Assembly: GCA_949825065.1 (NCBI GenBank)
Contig: OX463849.1
Span: forward strand, 42,467,234 to 42,531,233
Direction: 5' to 3'
DNA: 64,000 nt
Source of the DNA: Odontocerum albicorne
Lineage: Eukaryota; Arthropoda; Insecta; Trichoptera; Odontoceridae
In this document: positions 1 to 13,500 of the stretch, in pieces
How the letters are laid out: each line of letters opens with the position of its first letter
Numbering within the stretch: the stretch's first letter is position 1
Notes under the pieces: generated by a model
Seen by the model: the letters and a program-made list of their open reading frames with translations, nothing else
What the model was told of the DNA's origin: nothing
The model's database searches: none
Position numbers and translations under genes: made by a program

Positions 1-771
1 CTCATAATAGATAACACCCTTCTGATCCCACCAAACACAGAGCATTGTCTTCTGTCCATAGCGATTTGGCCTTGCAGTCGATGTCGCTGGTTTGCTTGGA
101 GTTACCCATGATCTTTTACACTTATGATTCTTGAAATATATCCATTTGTCATCGCCAGTTACAATTCGGTGGAGAAATGATTTTCTTTTGTACCTGGCGA
201 GCAGCATTTCGCAAGTGGTTATTCGGTTTTCCTGCTCTCTTTCATTCAGTTCATGTGGAACCCATTTTCCCACCTTCTGGATCTTTCCCATGGCTTCTAA
301 ACGTCTGGAACCAGCTTCTCATGTCACATTTAATTGATCCGCGAGTTGTTGTTGCGTTTGAGCGTCATCCTCATCCAACAATGCTTGCAATTCTGCGTCT
401 TCAAACTTTCTCGGTGGTCTTTTACGTTCTTCATTTCTCACGTCAAAATCGCCACTTTTGAATTTTTTAAACCACTCAAAGCACTGTGATTTACCAAGAG
501 CATGATCACCGTAAGCTTCGACAAGCATTTGATGCGATTCTGCAGCAGTTTTCTTCAAATGGTAACAGAAAATCAATGCTGTCGGCGAATCGTAGTTTTC
601 AAGCACAAAAACAGACATGTTCAACGCTATGAAAACATATGTAGTTGTATAATTGTTGTGAGTTAAGTCTTTGAAAAATGTAAACACAAGAAAAAGGCGC
701 CAATGACGCGGTTTGACAGTCACTACATTGACAACTATGAGCAAATTTCGGTTTCATATTTGCAGACCTGG
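1..771 (-). mobile_element. mariner transposon, 5' part, cut by window edge
   Basis: The right end at 761-771 reads (on the minus strand) CCAGGTCTGCAAATATGAAA and abuts a TA at 772-773, the mariner target dinucleotide. A transposase frame starts at 618 on the minus strand and runs off the left edge. It has the N-terminal helix-turn-helix region (HQMLVEAYGDHALGKSQCFEWFKKFKSGDF) followed, near the window edge, by the catalytic-core segment VWWDQKGVIYYE. An in-frame TGA at about 317-319 breaks the frame after QLADQLNVT, so this copy is dead. The pattern resembles Mos1-type mariners. It sits in a cic intron, antisense to the gene. Confidence 0.88.
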
Positions 772-773
772 TA

Positions 774-1255
774 AATCATCATATTTATATTACACGCGTA
801 AACATAAACAAATTAATCTTTGTTGACAAGTGACAATTATAGTGTTTTTTTTTTAATTCATACATATTGGTTATTCATGAAAAATAGTACTTATTTTATC
901 ATTAAATATGTTATTAAATCTCAATATTGCAGAAATGTGCTAACAAAACGTTACTTGACTTCACTATGAAAAATGGTCACGTTATTCTGAGATACAGCCA
1001 TTGGGAAGTGCCACGCAAATAAAAATTTTGTTTTGAGATCACGTAATTCGAATTTTAATACGAAATTTGGTCCCTTGAATTTCAGATTGACGGACTTTTA
1101 CTGTCAAGACCTGTTACTTTTTTCATCTAGATTTTTTTCAGAATTTGGCTGAAAATTTATTATTAAAAAATATACATAATCAAGTATTGACTATAAAAAT
1201 AATCTCAAATATTTTTTAATATACTTATATATAATATACCATTGTTTTATAATAG
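774..1255. other. cic intron, no recognised feature
   Basis: AT-rich intron sequence between the mariner end and the TAG acceptor at 1253-1255. I see no coding or repeat signature. Confidence 0.5.
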
Positions 1256-1521
1256 GTTGGATGGAGACCCTCATTTATCTCATTCATCAATGGCTAGCCA
1301 CCACGCCCTGCTGTCACCAAGAACTGATCGTTTCCGCCAGGATCACATCGCCCCGCCATCTCCCCTGCGCGGGGCGCCACTGTCCGCTCCACCCACTACA
1401 CAGAGAACCAGAACAGAAGAAGGAGAGGTAGCCGGCGTGATGGTGCCGCTACAACCATTTCCTCTCGCCCCTACTCCAGCACAGTTAGGGAGGGCTCCGT
1501 TGCAAAGGAGACTCAGTATGG
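1256..1521 (+). CDS. cic: cic exon (first in window), Pro/Arg-rich
   Basis: Acceptor TAG at 1253-1255; donor GT at 1522. The first base completes an Arg codon carried from an exon outside the window. It encodes a proline-rich linker ([21 protein letters not shown] ... [10 protein letters not shown]) with SP/TP dipeptides. It ends in phase 1. GC content is clearly higher than in the flanking intron. Confidence 0.85.
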
Positions 1522-4500
1522 GTAAAATATATGTTTTTATATTTATAAAACAAACACAGTTTATGTGATTTACTCTTTGACCCACAATACAAATAATGTA
1601 CATACACAACATCATACCATTTCCCTGTCGGGGTAGGCAGAGGACCGAGCGCCATACTTTCGACGTTTGACTGCCTCTGTATTTCCTTCACAAGCGAATC
1701 TACTAGGTAAGTCCAGAAAGTAAGTGTACTGAATTTTTGTAGGTTACAATTTTTTTTATTTAAACAAAAAATTACGTGGTTACCGTAGTACATATGTAAG
1801 CTATTTTTCGACATAGTCGCCATTCCTCTCAATGCAGGTGGTGAAGCGGGGTATCAACTTTTTGATGCCTTCCTCGAAGTAGTTTCCCGCCAACCCCTCC
1901 GTCCACTTCTCCACCTCCTCCTTTACCTCCTCGTCGGTTGAAAACCTTTTTCCACCCATGTGCAGCTTCAGGGAGGTAAAAAGATAGTAATCTGAAGGTG
2001 CTAGGTCAGGGGAATGCGCGGGATGGTTCAGGACATCCCATTTAAACGAGGCGAGCAGTTCCTTCGCGGCGTTGGCCGTGTGTGGTCTGGTATATTGTTG
2101 TGCAGCAGGCAGACTCCCTTTGTCAGCATGCCTCTCCTCTTGTTCTAAATCGCCCTCCGCAATTTTTTTAGGGTCTCACAGTATCTTGCAGAGTTGATGG
2201 TCTCCCCTTGAGGCATATATTCAATTAAAATTATGCCTTGACAGTCCCAAAACAATTTAGTCAATTTCGTCAGTCACAATTGAAGGTCTTCCGCTCCTCT
2301 GATCATCATGCACAGACGTACGACCGTTTTTAAACTCGCGACACCACTTGTACACACTCGTACGATTCATAGCTTTATCACCATATGCAGTTTTCACTTC
2401 ATTATAAACCTCAACCGGAGGTTTTCCCTTCCAAACGAGATAACGGATGACGCCGCGTATTTCGCACTTGGCAGAAGATTGGATTTACATTTTTCACGAA
2501 ACGTGTTGTTGCGTCGACACTTCTCAGCGTACTGACCTCGAACCAGTCTCGTTGCGGAGGGGAAGGGTCAGGCTACACGGAAGTGAAGCCAACATGTCGA
2601 AAATAAAATCCATCCGGTCGTGAGAGCCTCAGTACACTTACTTTCTGGATACGCCTCGTATATAAATATTCAACAACATGACACATCCTTGCTTTACCAC
2701 TTTTGAAATATGAAACCACTCGGCCTAGGCACCATTTACATTCAACACCATAATCATTCAATTGTATTTCATTGTTTTTCTACTTTTATTGTTACTATAC
2801 ACTGGTATTTTTAGTGCATCATCATTGTGAAAGATATTTGTATCCTAAATTGTTAGTTTTTTTTTTTTGGAAGATTTATTATCTTTTGTTTCATAAATGT
2901 TACTGTGATATGTAAAGGATACTTTTAAGTGTTGTTTATTTTGTCAATGAATTAAATAAATAATGTGTTAACTAATATACATTTTTCTATTTAGCCGTTT
3001 CATCCTGCAACGAAACAGCTACATCATCAACAACCTCCTCAATAGCGAATCCGATCGGAAGCAACGTTGGTACAACAACTACAATATCTCAACCGGTATT
3101 CAGTCAAGGCCCCAACAATAACAACAGTTTGAATACATCTAATATGATGACATCAGGAAACGTGCCCCAAAACATGAAGTCTCCCTCCTTGCCTTGTTCC
3201 AGTAGTATGGGTAGTCTTATGTCCCCCAAACCAGGATCTGAAAGTCACGCGGGAATGCTCATGAGCCCCTCAACCAAAAAGAGCCTTTTCAAAAAGACAG
3301 TAGAAGACGGACGTGATAAGTAAGTTTAAAAATTTATTTTATTTTTATTTATATACAATAAAGAAATTAATCATGGTTTCTGTACTACTTTGTTGTGGAT
3401 GCAATTATGTGTATAGGCAAATGTGACATCCACTAAATTGTGACTTTTTCTTTCTTACGTTTCATGTAAATGCCCACATTAATGTGGGTCCACCCAGTTA
3501 AGTGAGTCAAATGAATTTGAATTAGAAAATAAAAGAGGAAAATAGAGAACAAAAGCACTATTTATTCTAGGAACTTCAATACCAAAGTAGTTTGAAAAAT
3601 TTGGTAATAAAACAAGTAAAATACATTTATTTGGATTAAAACTATTTTAATTTTCAACATAGTCTCCTTTGAGAGCTACAGAAATGATCCCGTGATTTTC
3701 CAATTTTCTCATCCTGTCTGAAAAATAAGTTATGTCAAACTCTGCAAAATAGTCATTTACTGTGGTGATGACATTCTGATTTGACGAAAAATTTCTTTCC
3801 ACAATTTTTTTTATTTCGGGAACAGGAAAAAGTCACTGGGCCAAGTCTTGGGAATATGGTGAATGGGGAACCAATTTGAAGCCTAATTCAAGTAATTTTG
3901 CTATTGCGATGGTCGTAGTCAATCAAGATTCCTTGGGATTCCAAAAAAACAGTGGCCATCACCTCAGTTGACAAAATGATCTTCGCCTTCTTTGCCGTAC
4001 TTTCGCCAGTTGTTGTCCATTATTTTGACTGCAGTTTGGATGGTATGTAGTGGTGGATCCATGTTTCGTCATGTCATGAATTGTCATTTCGTCATGTCAT
4101 GAACACACGGTCATGAATTGACGCAAAATGTCCTTCGAATTGTGATTAAACAACCAAACACTGTTTTGAAATGTCTTTTCTAGTGCATTTTTGGTCGACT
4201 GTCAACAATCGAGCACCTATTGAGCAGACAGCATTATCATATTCAAATTTTTGTATTGTGCTCCCATTCACTTGAGATGCCCTCAGTCTCAACAATCTCG
4301 TGCACATGCACTCGGCGGTCTTCTATTACGATACCTTAGATTTTTTAATAAATTCCTCCATGCCATTAGGCATCCAAAGCATGAGTCATCTTCTATGCAC
4401 GTACGGCCATGTTTAAACTCATTTTTCCAGAAATACGAGGGTGGTCCCAGAAGTACCCGACCTGACGTATAGATGGCGGTTGTTGCTTTAAAAAATTACT

Positions 4501-7500
4501 ATGGTAGAAAGTACTAAACTTATAAAGCTTAAGTTTCAAGTTTTAAGACGCTACGTTGTTTAGTATTTGTTTGGCAGCCATCAATAGTGAACACTCTCAG
4601 TGAATTTGTAAACATGGAAAAAATAGGTCATCGTTATGTAATACAATACTTTCATTTGAAAGGTCTAAGTCCAACCAATATCAAAGCCGAGCTAGATTTT
4701 ACTCTGGGGGAGTCTGCTCCTTCGTTTACAACAGTAAAATATCGGGTGGCAGAGTTTAAACGAGGCCGTACGAGCTGCCAAGACGAACATCACAGTGGTC
4801 GACCAAATGAGGTGACCACGCCAGAAATGGTAAAGAAAATCCACAAAATGGTATTGGATGACCGTCGATTGAAAGTGCGCGAGCTAGCAGACATGGTAGG
4901 CATTTCAAAAAGTGCTGTACATCGCATATTGACTGAAAATTTGGGCATGAGAAAGCTGTGCGCAAGATAGGTGCCACGTTTGCTCACAATAGAACAAAAA
5001 CAGCATCGTGAGGATGTTTCAATCGAGTGTTTGGCGATGTTTCACAGCAATAAAGCCGAGTTTTCATGGATGAAACATGGGTCCATCACTTCACACCTGA
5101 GTCGAAGGAACAGTCAAAACAATGGACCGAAAGGGGAGAATCGGCTCCAAAAAAGGCGAAGACAGTTCTATCTGCAGGCAAGGTCATGGCGTCAGTTTTT
5201 TGGGATGCGCGTGGGATAATTTTCATTGATTATCTTCAAAAAGGAAAAACAATCAATGACGAGTATTATGCGAACTTATTGCAGCGTTTGAGTGATGAAA
5301 TTAAGAAAAAACGGCCGCATTTGGCGAAAAAGAAAGTGTTGTTTCATCAAGACAATGCACCAGTTCACACATCCGTTATCGCGGTGGCCAAAATCAATGA
5401 ATTAAAGTTTGAATTGCTTCCTCACGCACCCTATTCGCCAGATTTAGCCCCCTCGGATTATTTTATTTTTCCAAACTTGAAAAAATGGCTCGGTGGTAAA
5501 ATATTTGCCAACAATGAAGAGGTGGAATCTGTGGTGGATGGCTATTTTGAGGCGCTCGACGGTTCTCACTATAAACAGGGTATCGAAGCTATTGAACATC
5601 ACTGGGAAAAGTGTCGAGCTGAAAGGAGACTATGTTGGGAAATAAAAATATTTTTTCCCAAATTTTTTGTGTTTTCTTTGTTAGGTCGGGTACTTTTGGG
5701 ACTACCCTCGTAAACAGTCTTCAACGCTGGTACTGAGTTCTAGTGAACTTCATCCAACTCAACTTTGATCTGCGTGCCTGTTAACCCCTTCAAATAAAAA
5801 TGTTTTTTTCTATTGTTGCGGTAATGTCAAAGTGATGGCTGGTCAAGGTGGCTGTCAAACGTCATCAAACTACGCGTTGTATCTGGCCGAAATTTCGACA
5901 GAGGTAAATTGAGGAATGATACTTGCCAGCAGTGATGTCACTTTACGAATTGTGGTGCGATTTCATGGAAATTTACTAAACTTTTTCGACTATCCTCGTA
6001 TACAAATAAATATCAAAAGAGCCCGTGATATTATTTTCTTTGTATTGTAGGGGACAGTGTAACTTGGTGGGTTTAATGTTACGTATAATTCTCTTTTAAC
6101 CAATCAGAAAAATGATTTTTAAGACTTTAAGTAAAAATCAGACCAGAGCCCTTTTTCGAAAAAAAGTTGGGTACCAACGGGAATTGATCATGCAATCTCT
6201 GGGTTGAAAGACAGGTGTCTAATCAACTAGCTATCTTTCTTAGTGTATCTTTCAAGCTATTTTTCTTAGTGTATCTTTCAAGCTATCTTTCTTAATGTAT
6301 CTTTCAAATTTTTATTTTTGCTATAAGCTTAAAAATTTCCCAACTAGCCACATTAACACTTCCCTTACTGTGCTAAAAAATTACGCCAGTAATGGTGTTG
6401 GACACTGAGGGTACAGTAAATATGTATGTTTTAAATTAAAATTATGCAAAATCTATTAGTTTTTTTTTTAATTAGCTATAAACATCATTTTATTATGTAA
6501 TAAAATGTCGAATAATATAAAATAAGTGTAAGAAATGATAAAATAAGACTTGAAACAGAGAGGTGACATTTCTATAGGAATATAATTTTCCCACTGCGTC
6601 GTTCGGTCTGCGCAACGTTCAGAATGCGCATGACTGAAAATAGGTCTCCAACCTTTTAAAAAAAATCATAAAATTATACAATAAAATATAGCGTGTGTTT
6701 TTTGGCAATAAAAATATAATTCGAATTAAGACAATAATTAACATATTAACAAAATATAAAATGAATATATAAATTCAAAAATAATAATATAAAAACAAAC
6801 CCGAAATTCAAATCAATAAAATATGCCATTTGTAAAATATAAACACTTTGAAAATAGGTCAAAATTTGAAAATAGGACAAACATATCATAAAATCAAAAT
6901 TTAATCCTGTGGAGAAAGTCTATCGCAATTGGGGCACGAAATAACGTTTGTTTCTATTCTATGTACTAAACGCACAGGTGTTTGATAAAACTGGTAACCA
7001 ATCCCTGGAACGAATGTACTCGTAAAATATTAACTGTCAAAAAAGAATGAGTCATACGGAGTGTTTTGACATTTCGTCAATTCTCGATTTAAAATTATTC
7101 ATTTCTGTTGATATTTATTAATGATTTTATTTCTAAATGACATCATTCAAATCATAGAGGTTTCGATGAGGAATACATAAAGTATGAAGACCCTGCAAGC
7201 AGTATATTTCGAGAAATTAAATAAAATATACGTCTTGGTCATTCTTGTCCGTTCACAGATCGGCAAGGGTTAAACATAGATGAAAGTCAAGTATTAGATT
7301 TTTAAATTGTGTGATGTGTGAAAATTCAATTAAATCTACTCAATTGAATAAATACATATTGAGCAACATAATAATATAATTAGAGAATATATTGAGGAAA
7401 TAATGTTATCGGGTTATAATGTCGGGTTCAAGTTCTGAGTTAGAGTGCCCTTGAGGAGGGTTTGGTCTATAGTATAAGTTGTCCTTTATTATTATTATTA

Positions 7501-10500
7501 TTAAAATGTATATTGAGTGGATAAATATGTATTTTTGTTTTCAGGGTATTGGAGACAGTGAACTTTGAACAGAAATTCAGTACTCTACCCCAATTTAAAC
7601 CTGATGCCTGTAGTCCTAGCTCTATAACCATACCGAGCAGTCCACAGATTTATTTACGGAAGAAACAGGGAAGACTCAATGGTTGGTTTGTTTCATTTTT
7701 ATAACATTCATATTTGGCAGAAATTTTCACTCTAGAGTTCAGGTATTTGACGACCTCCGTGGCCTAGTAGGTAAGATGCCAATCTTCCGACCTGGAGGTT
7801 ACGGATTAAATTCTCACATCGTTCTGGTTGGTTGGGGGAGGATGCCACATGACAATAATCTCACAAGATTGCACTGTACATAAAGAAAGTGTTAAACATG
7901 ATTCACTCGGGCGTTGTTATAGCTGCCTGACCTTATTTGTTTAGTAATTGTGGGTTGGAGTCCCGAATTAGAGCACCCTTGTGGAGAGTTCATATATACT
8001 CTAAGTGTGCTTTCACTTGCATCTCTTTGGAAATCTCAAATTAAGAAGCTTCTTAAAAGTTTCTTTCACCACTTCAAAATGTCTATAAAGTATAAAGAAA
8101 AAAAAGTGTCAATAATTCTGAGGATGTCCTTAAAACGTTTCTAAATATTCATCTTTGATGAAAAATTATAAAAAAACTTCTTGAACATTTAAAAAACTGT
8201 CAAATATATTCAAGAATATTGAAAAACTCCAGAAATGCAATACTATATGTTCAAATTGTCCTAAAAAAAATTTTTAACCTTTGTAAAATTTTTCACCCCA
8301 GCAATGTTGAATGCCATTCACTAAAATTTTAATTATTTTTGTATTGTTTTATTAACAGGGTTACCCTAATAATGATGTGGATTACTTTTCCAATGAAACA
8401 TTCCTCTAACTTAAAATTCGTGAAATGAGATAAGCTAAGGCAACCAACATTCAGTTATATTGAGCAGCCATCTCACAAAATCTTAAAGAAACATTTTGAA
8501 CATGTTTAACGAGTCTCTTTATGATCAGTTCTCTGTGTCAAGAGTTGTGCATTAAAATTTCCTTTTTATACACATAAACACCCACGACTTGAGTCTCAGA
8601 CGGTCTACAGGTATTACCAGGCTAAATATTGAGAAAATTAAGATGCCAATCTGTTTCTAGTATAGTAGAACGCCGATAATGCTTGGCAATTAGGGAACAC
8701 TCAAGCCCTGATAATAATTAAAAAATATGATTAGCCAAATTAAGTTTTTATCGAGTTAAACATTTAGCGGGATGCTTTACTGATACGTCGTTATGATTTT
8801 GATTTGTTTTGTATTTAAAATAAAATACGTCGATTCAGGAATGCGATAAAAGTGAGAGTGAATAATCGATAAATAGTAAACAGCGATGAATGGTCAAGTG
8901 AATAATAATAAGTGCTCTTCATTTGTCGATAAGTAGGTATATATACAATTTCAGAACAGGGCGCGTGAATGCGTCCGCAGTATATCTTTATCTCACTCCT
9001 GTGCGTGCCGAGGTGGTCGCAGACGTTGCCAATGATATAGTGGGTAGAATATTTATTGCCGAAGCGGTGAGACAACGCGATGCGTTCTCTTTCTACCGTG
9101 GAATGCGACGTAAATATTATTTGCGTGTAAACAATATTGACGTTCTGGTATGTGATCTTTGTACATATTCAAAGGTTGATTCATCAGTCGTTGACCGTGC
9201 ATGTTGACAATATTTAGGGATGTCAGTATTCCCTACAAACATTTTAAGGATTAAAATGCAACATAAATTTTGCTATGCAAGATGAGTACACGAACAAGCT
9301 TTCTCAACGTTGGATAGATATAACCGCTAAATGCCGGTATCATACCTCGGCAATTGTATTGAGAAGCCCCAAATCTACATATTTTCGTGTCGGTGTGAAC
9401 ACCTCCAACTTAGTAGCGTTAGTCAATTGGTATAATGTAAACCATAGATTTTATAACAGTTTAGGTCCTTGCTTTGTAATTTTCGAAACGTGGATGTTTG
9501 TTAAAAATTTTAAAAAAAAACGGGATTGCTACAAAAAAATTGTAATACATAGGAACACAGTTTATGTAATTCATAAATAATTGAACCCCGGATAATCGGT
9601 GCTGTACTGTATTACGTTTGATTGAGCCACCAACAAAAATATGAGTTCTCGAAATAGATTAACATTCGGCTCAAACCTTACCATCTTCAATTAACAATCA
9701 CAGTAAAACATTAATTTCATTAAGTCAAATGTATAACTGTGCCGTAAATAGATTAACATTCGGCTCAAACCTTACCATCTTCAATTAACAATCACAGTAA
9801 AACATTAATTTCATTAAGTCAAATGTATAACTGTGCCGAAAATAAGAGATGAGCCAATATTTGATTTATTTTGTGTAGGTAAAGATTTTTTTCCAAAATT
9901 AATTTAACTGGGTATTGGATATTTCCTTAAAGGACAATGTGTATAATATATTTATTTTTCATGATTTGAAAGGTAACCCGAATTAAATGACTTTTTTTAT
10001 TAGCCAATGACGAAGAAGCAACCCCAACATTTGCTTGTGATATGGGAGAGGGCAGCAGCGTGAGTAGCAGTATTGCCAGCACGCCTATCTCCACGCACAC
10101 TCCTCACCATGGACCTAAATCAGCCACCAACAAACTCACTGGCAACACTTTTTTCGGGCCTGATTTCAATCTGGAAACATTTAGAGGTAATGATTATTTA
10201 CAAATTTATTGAATTAAAACTATGGACTCTAACTGTATTGAATAATTATTGAATTAATCACTTATTAAAAAAACTTTGAACTAAAATTTATGGTCAAAGG
10301 CTCTTTTTTGGTACTTGGAATTTTTGGTCAATATGGAATATTTGATTTAAAGCAAGAAATTAACTTTTTGGTGATATCATATTACTACTAGAACACATAT
10401 TGTAGATTATTAACACTTATAGCCTCAATGTGCCAATCTATCAATGCGCGCGCCCTTTCAATACTAAAATGCCCGTGTAACTACCATGAAATGGTCAAAA

Positions 10501-13500
10501 ACAGGAGATTTTTTGTTGGGAAACAGTGTATGTGAAATGCACTTTTACCATTGTTTACTATTTTTAAATAATTTCAATCATACAGTTTTTTAGTTTTGAT
10601 TTTTTATATATTTTTATTGCATGATTACAAAGAGTATAAATGTAATGTTTTAGAAAAAGGTCATCATTGTGTATTTGTCACCTGTCCTTTTTTTTCATTA
10701 GTGTAAATTTATAAATAATTTTTTTTAAATATATAAATGTACACAAATTTTTTACAAAACAATGGGTGATTTTTTTTATATTTACCTATTAAAAAGGGTT
10801 AATATTGATAGGAAAAAGAAAAAAGATCCATATTATTTAAAAGTGACCTTAAATAAGACATTCCAAATGTTGGTTTGTTTGGAATGGATTAAGATTTCCG
10901 TCATACTTTCTAAAGGATATACTGAAAATAATTTGTTTCACAAAAAATCCTAGTGATCTATGAAAATCATTTTTCTTTGCTGAAAAATCAGTACCAGTGG
11001 AAATTGTTAATCGTTCATTTTAGAACATGAAACAACAACACTAAGTCACTTTTTTGTCTCAAAATTAACATAAGTTCAAATCTTCTCCCTGGCTTCATCC
11101 CAACTCACTGTCTGCGAAGACTGTTGGGGTCAGTTCTCCTCGTCCTCAGGTTGTATGCTCTTCTGTCCCGGACTACATCCCCCAGGCCGTGCCTCTGCAT
11201 CAGGTTATCTTTTTGCACCACCCATGAATTCTTTGGTCTTCCTCTGGTTGTTATTCGAGGAAGATCCATGGAGATTGACTGGTTCACAATGCGATCGGGT
11301 GCTCTGCGTCCAACGTGCCCATACCATCTCAATCGCCTCTTCTCCATCTTACTGTTGATGTCTGTAACACCTAGGCTTCCACGAATGCGTGAGCTTTTTA
11401 TTTTGTCTTTTAGGGACACACCAGCTGACCATCTTAGCATACGCATTTCAGCAGTTTCTAGTTGCCTGGAGTAAGAGTTATACATCGTCCAGCATTCGGA
11501 GTCATAGAGGAGTGCGGGTCTGACAATCGTTTGGTATACTTTTCCTTTTAACTTTACTGGCATTTTCGGATCACATAGAACTCCCGTCATTGATCTAAAC
11601 TTCATCCATCCCACACTAATTCTATGTGTTACATCTGCTGCACATCCTCCATCGCTATGGATGAGTGACCCAAGATACTTAAAGGAGTCACAATTTGGTA
11701 ATGTTTCTCCATCCATTTGCATTACGGGAGTGACAGCATTTGTGTTCTCGAATGGTAGGTACAGATACTGTGTTTTTTTTTAGTCTCAATCCATTGTCCT
11801 CCAAGATTCAAAATTTTCATATTCAAATGAATATGAAAATTAATTTATAAATACAGCAAGTCAATTTTGCCCCTGAAATATTTGTGCGGCATTTAGTTTT
11901 ATTAAACGCTTTAATTTTATTTAAGACTCAAATATGGAATCCCCAATAATATAGATCATAGCATTTCAATTCACTTTAATTTTTCATGAAATTTCCCAAG
12001 GTGAAGCCCATGAAGAATTAGGTGGAGGCCTGTCCCCGCGCACTCCAGGCACTGGTGGAGGTCGGGGAGAGGCAGGACATCGCCGGGTGCTGGAACAACG
12101 TCGCCAGCTGGTGCTTCGTCTATTCCGTGAACATGGCATGTTCCCTTCTTCACAGGCCACCACACAATTTCAGGTTACATTTATACTATTTTAATTGCGA
12201 GTGAAATGAGGATATGGAAAATTTTTGAGAGGGGCCTGTACCGCACAGGGTACAAATAGACTAGCGTGGGTGCGTTGGTTGCTGCGCCGCGCTCGGTGAA
12301 TTGAGGTAGCGAATTCTAAAGCGTAGATCCAGAAGAAGAAGGTAGCGGGGTGGAGAGATTCCTCTTGGGAAGGTCGAAGTAGCGGGTCTCAAAGTAAAAC
12401 ACAGTAGAGTCGGTTGTTACTGAGAATATAATTTTTCCCTAAAAAGGGACCCTCCTTATTAATGGTCGGTCGGTCATCACAAGCGCCCATTCCCCGCGAA
12501 ATACAACGACTTTCGGGGGTTTGAGCGCTGCTTAAGCCGACCGACCCGTGACCTACTCACGACGCCCCGCCCGCAAGTCTTTTATTTCCCTTGCGGTCGT
12601 GAACACGATCGGAGTTAAACAAACATAAATTTTACATCAATTTCCAAATAATTTACATTTCAACAAATACAAGGATTTCAATATCTATTTCACATACAGA
12701 TCTACACATACAAGATATCAATGTCTATACACATACAAGGTTGACCGCACACGTCCTATACAGGGCCTAATAAATGCATTTTCTGGGAAGAATACATGGA
12801 GGGACAATGTATGACAGACTACAGGATTAATGATGAATGTAAACTTAAGATTGATATGTTAAGCATGATGAAGAAAAGTATTCTGAAATAGTTTAAATAA
12901 ACCTGTATAAATATATTTTGAAATCGCACATATACTATATCTCAAGATAAATAGCAAAAATCAATTTAAGAGAGAAGCTATTAAAAGGTTTTGGCTCATC
13001 TCATAAAATTCCCCGGTCGAGATACATCCCACCAGTATAGAGCGAAGCCGGTGGCAAGGACATCCTATGAAGTTTGCCGAACCCTGATATATATTATGTT
13101 TTTATTCATTAGAGAAATTATTTTGTAAATGAAAATGTTTATTTGTGGAATTGCTTTTGAAATTGTATTTAACACGTTCCGCGCCGCGTAGGTCACCGGT
13201 GACCTACCATGTTTTTGACCAGGGCGCCACATAGGTCACCGGTGACCCACGTGTTTTTTTTTTATAAACAGTCCCAGTGCGCGAGCGGTCACATTTACTA
13301 CGAATTTTAACATTGAATGTGACCTATACGGCGCCCCTGAATATAATGCACATAAAAACTTCCAAAATTTTGTTTGAAAATGCAATTATTTTTAATAAAC
13401 CTCCAGGTGTACATGAGCAAGCTATTACGGTTTATTTTTTTCAAGGATAAACTAGCCTCTACAACTAGGCTAGGGGGTATAGAAGAGATTCCAGGGATAA

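Larger units (their letters stand above)
3582..5998 (-). mobile_element. mariner-like element split by a second mariner
   Basis: The left end (TA then CCAAAGTAGTTTGAAAAATTT) and the right end (reverse complement CGAGGATAGTCGAAAAAGTTTAG, then TA at 5999-6000) are imperfect inverted repeats. Minus-strand sequence between 3650 and 4250 resembles a decayed mariner C-terminal half. It is interrupted at 4434-5712 by an intact-ended mariner. Removing that insertion leaves about 1.14 kb, close to mariner size. The coding sequence is too decayed to assign a subfamily. Confidence 0.6.

Noticed and set aside
8923..9580. Two ~95-residue frames inside the pogo-like element as host genes
   Set aside because: No recognised domain, no splice or poly(A) context, and they lie between transposon ends inside a cic intron.
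10414..10798. TTAA-flanked MITE as a confident call
   Set aside because: Kept only at low confidence: the matching end bases are few and could arise by chance in AT-rich DNA.
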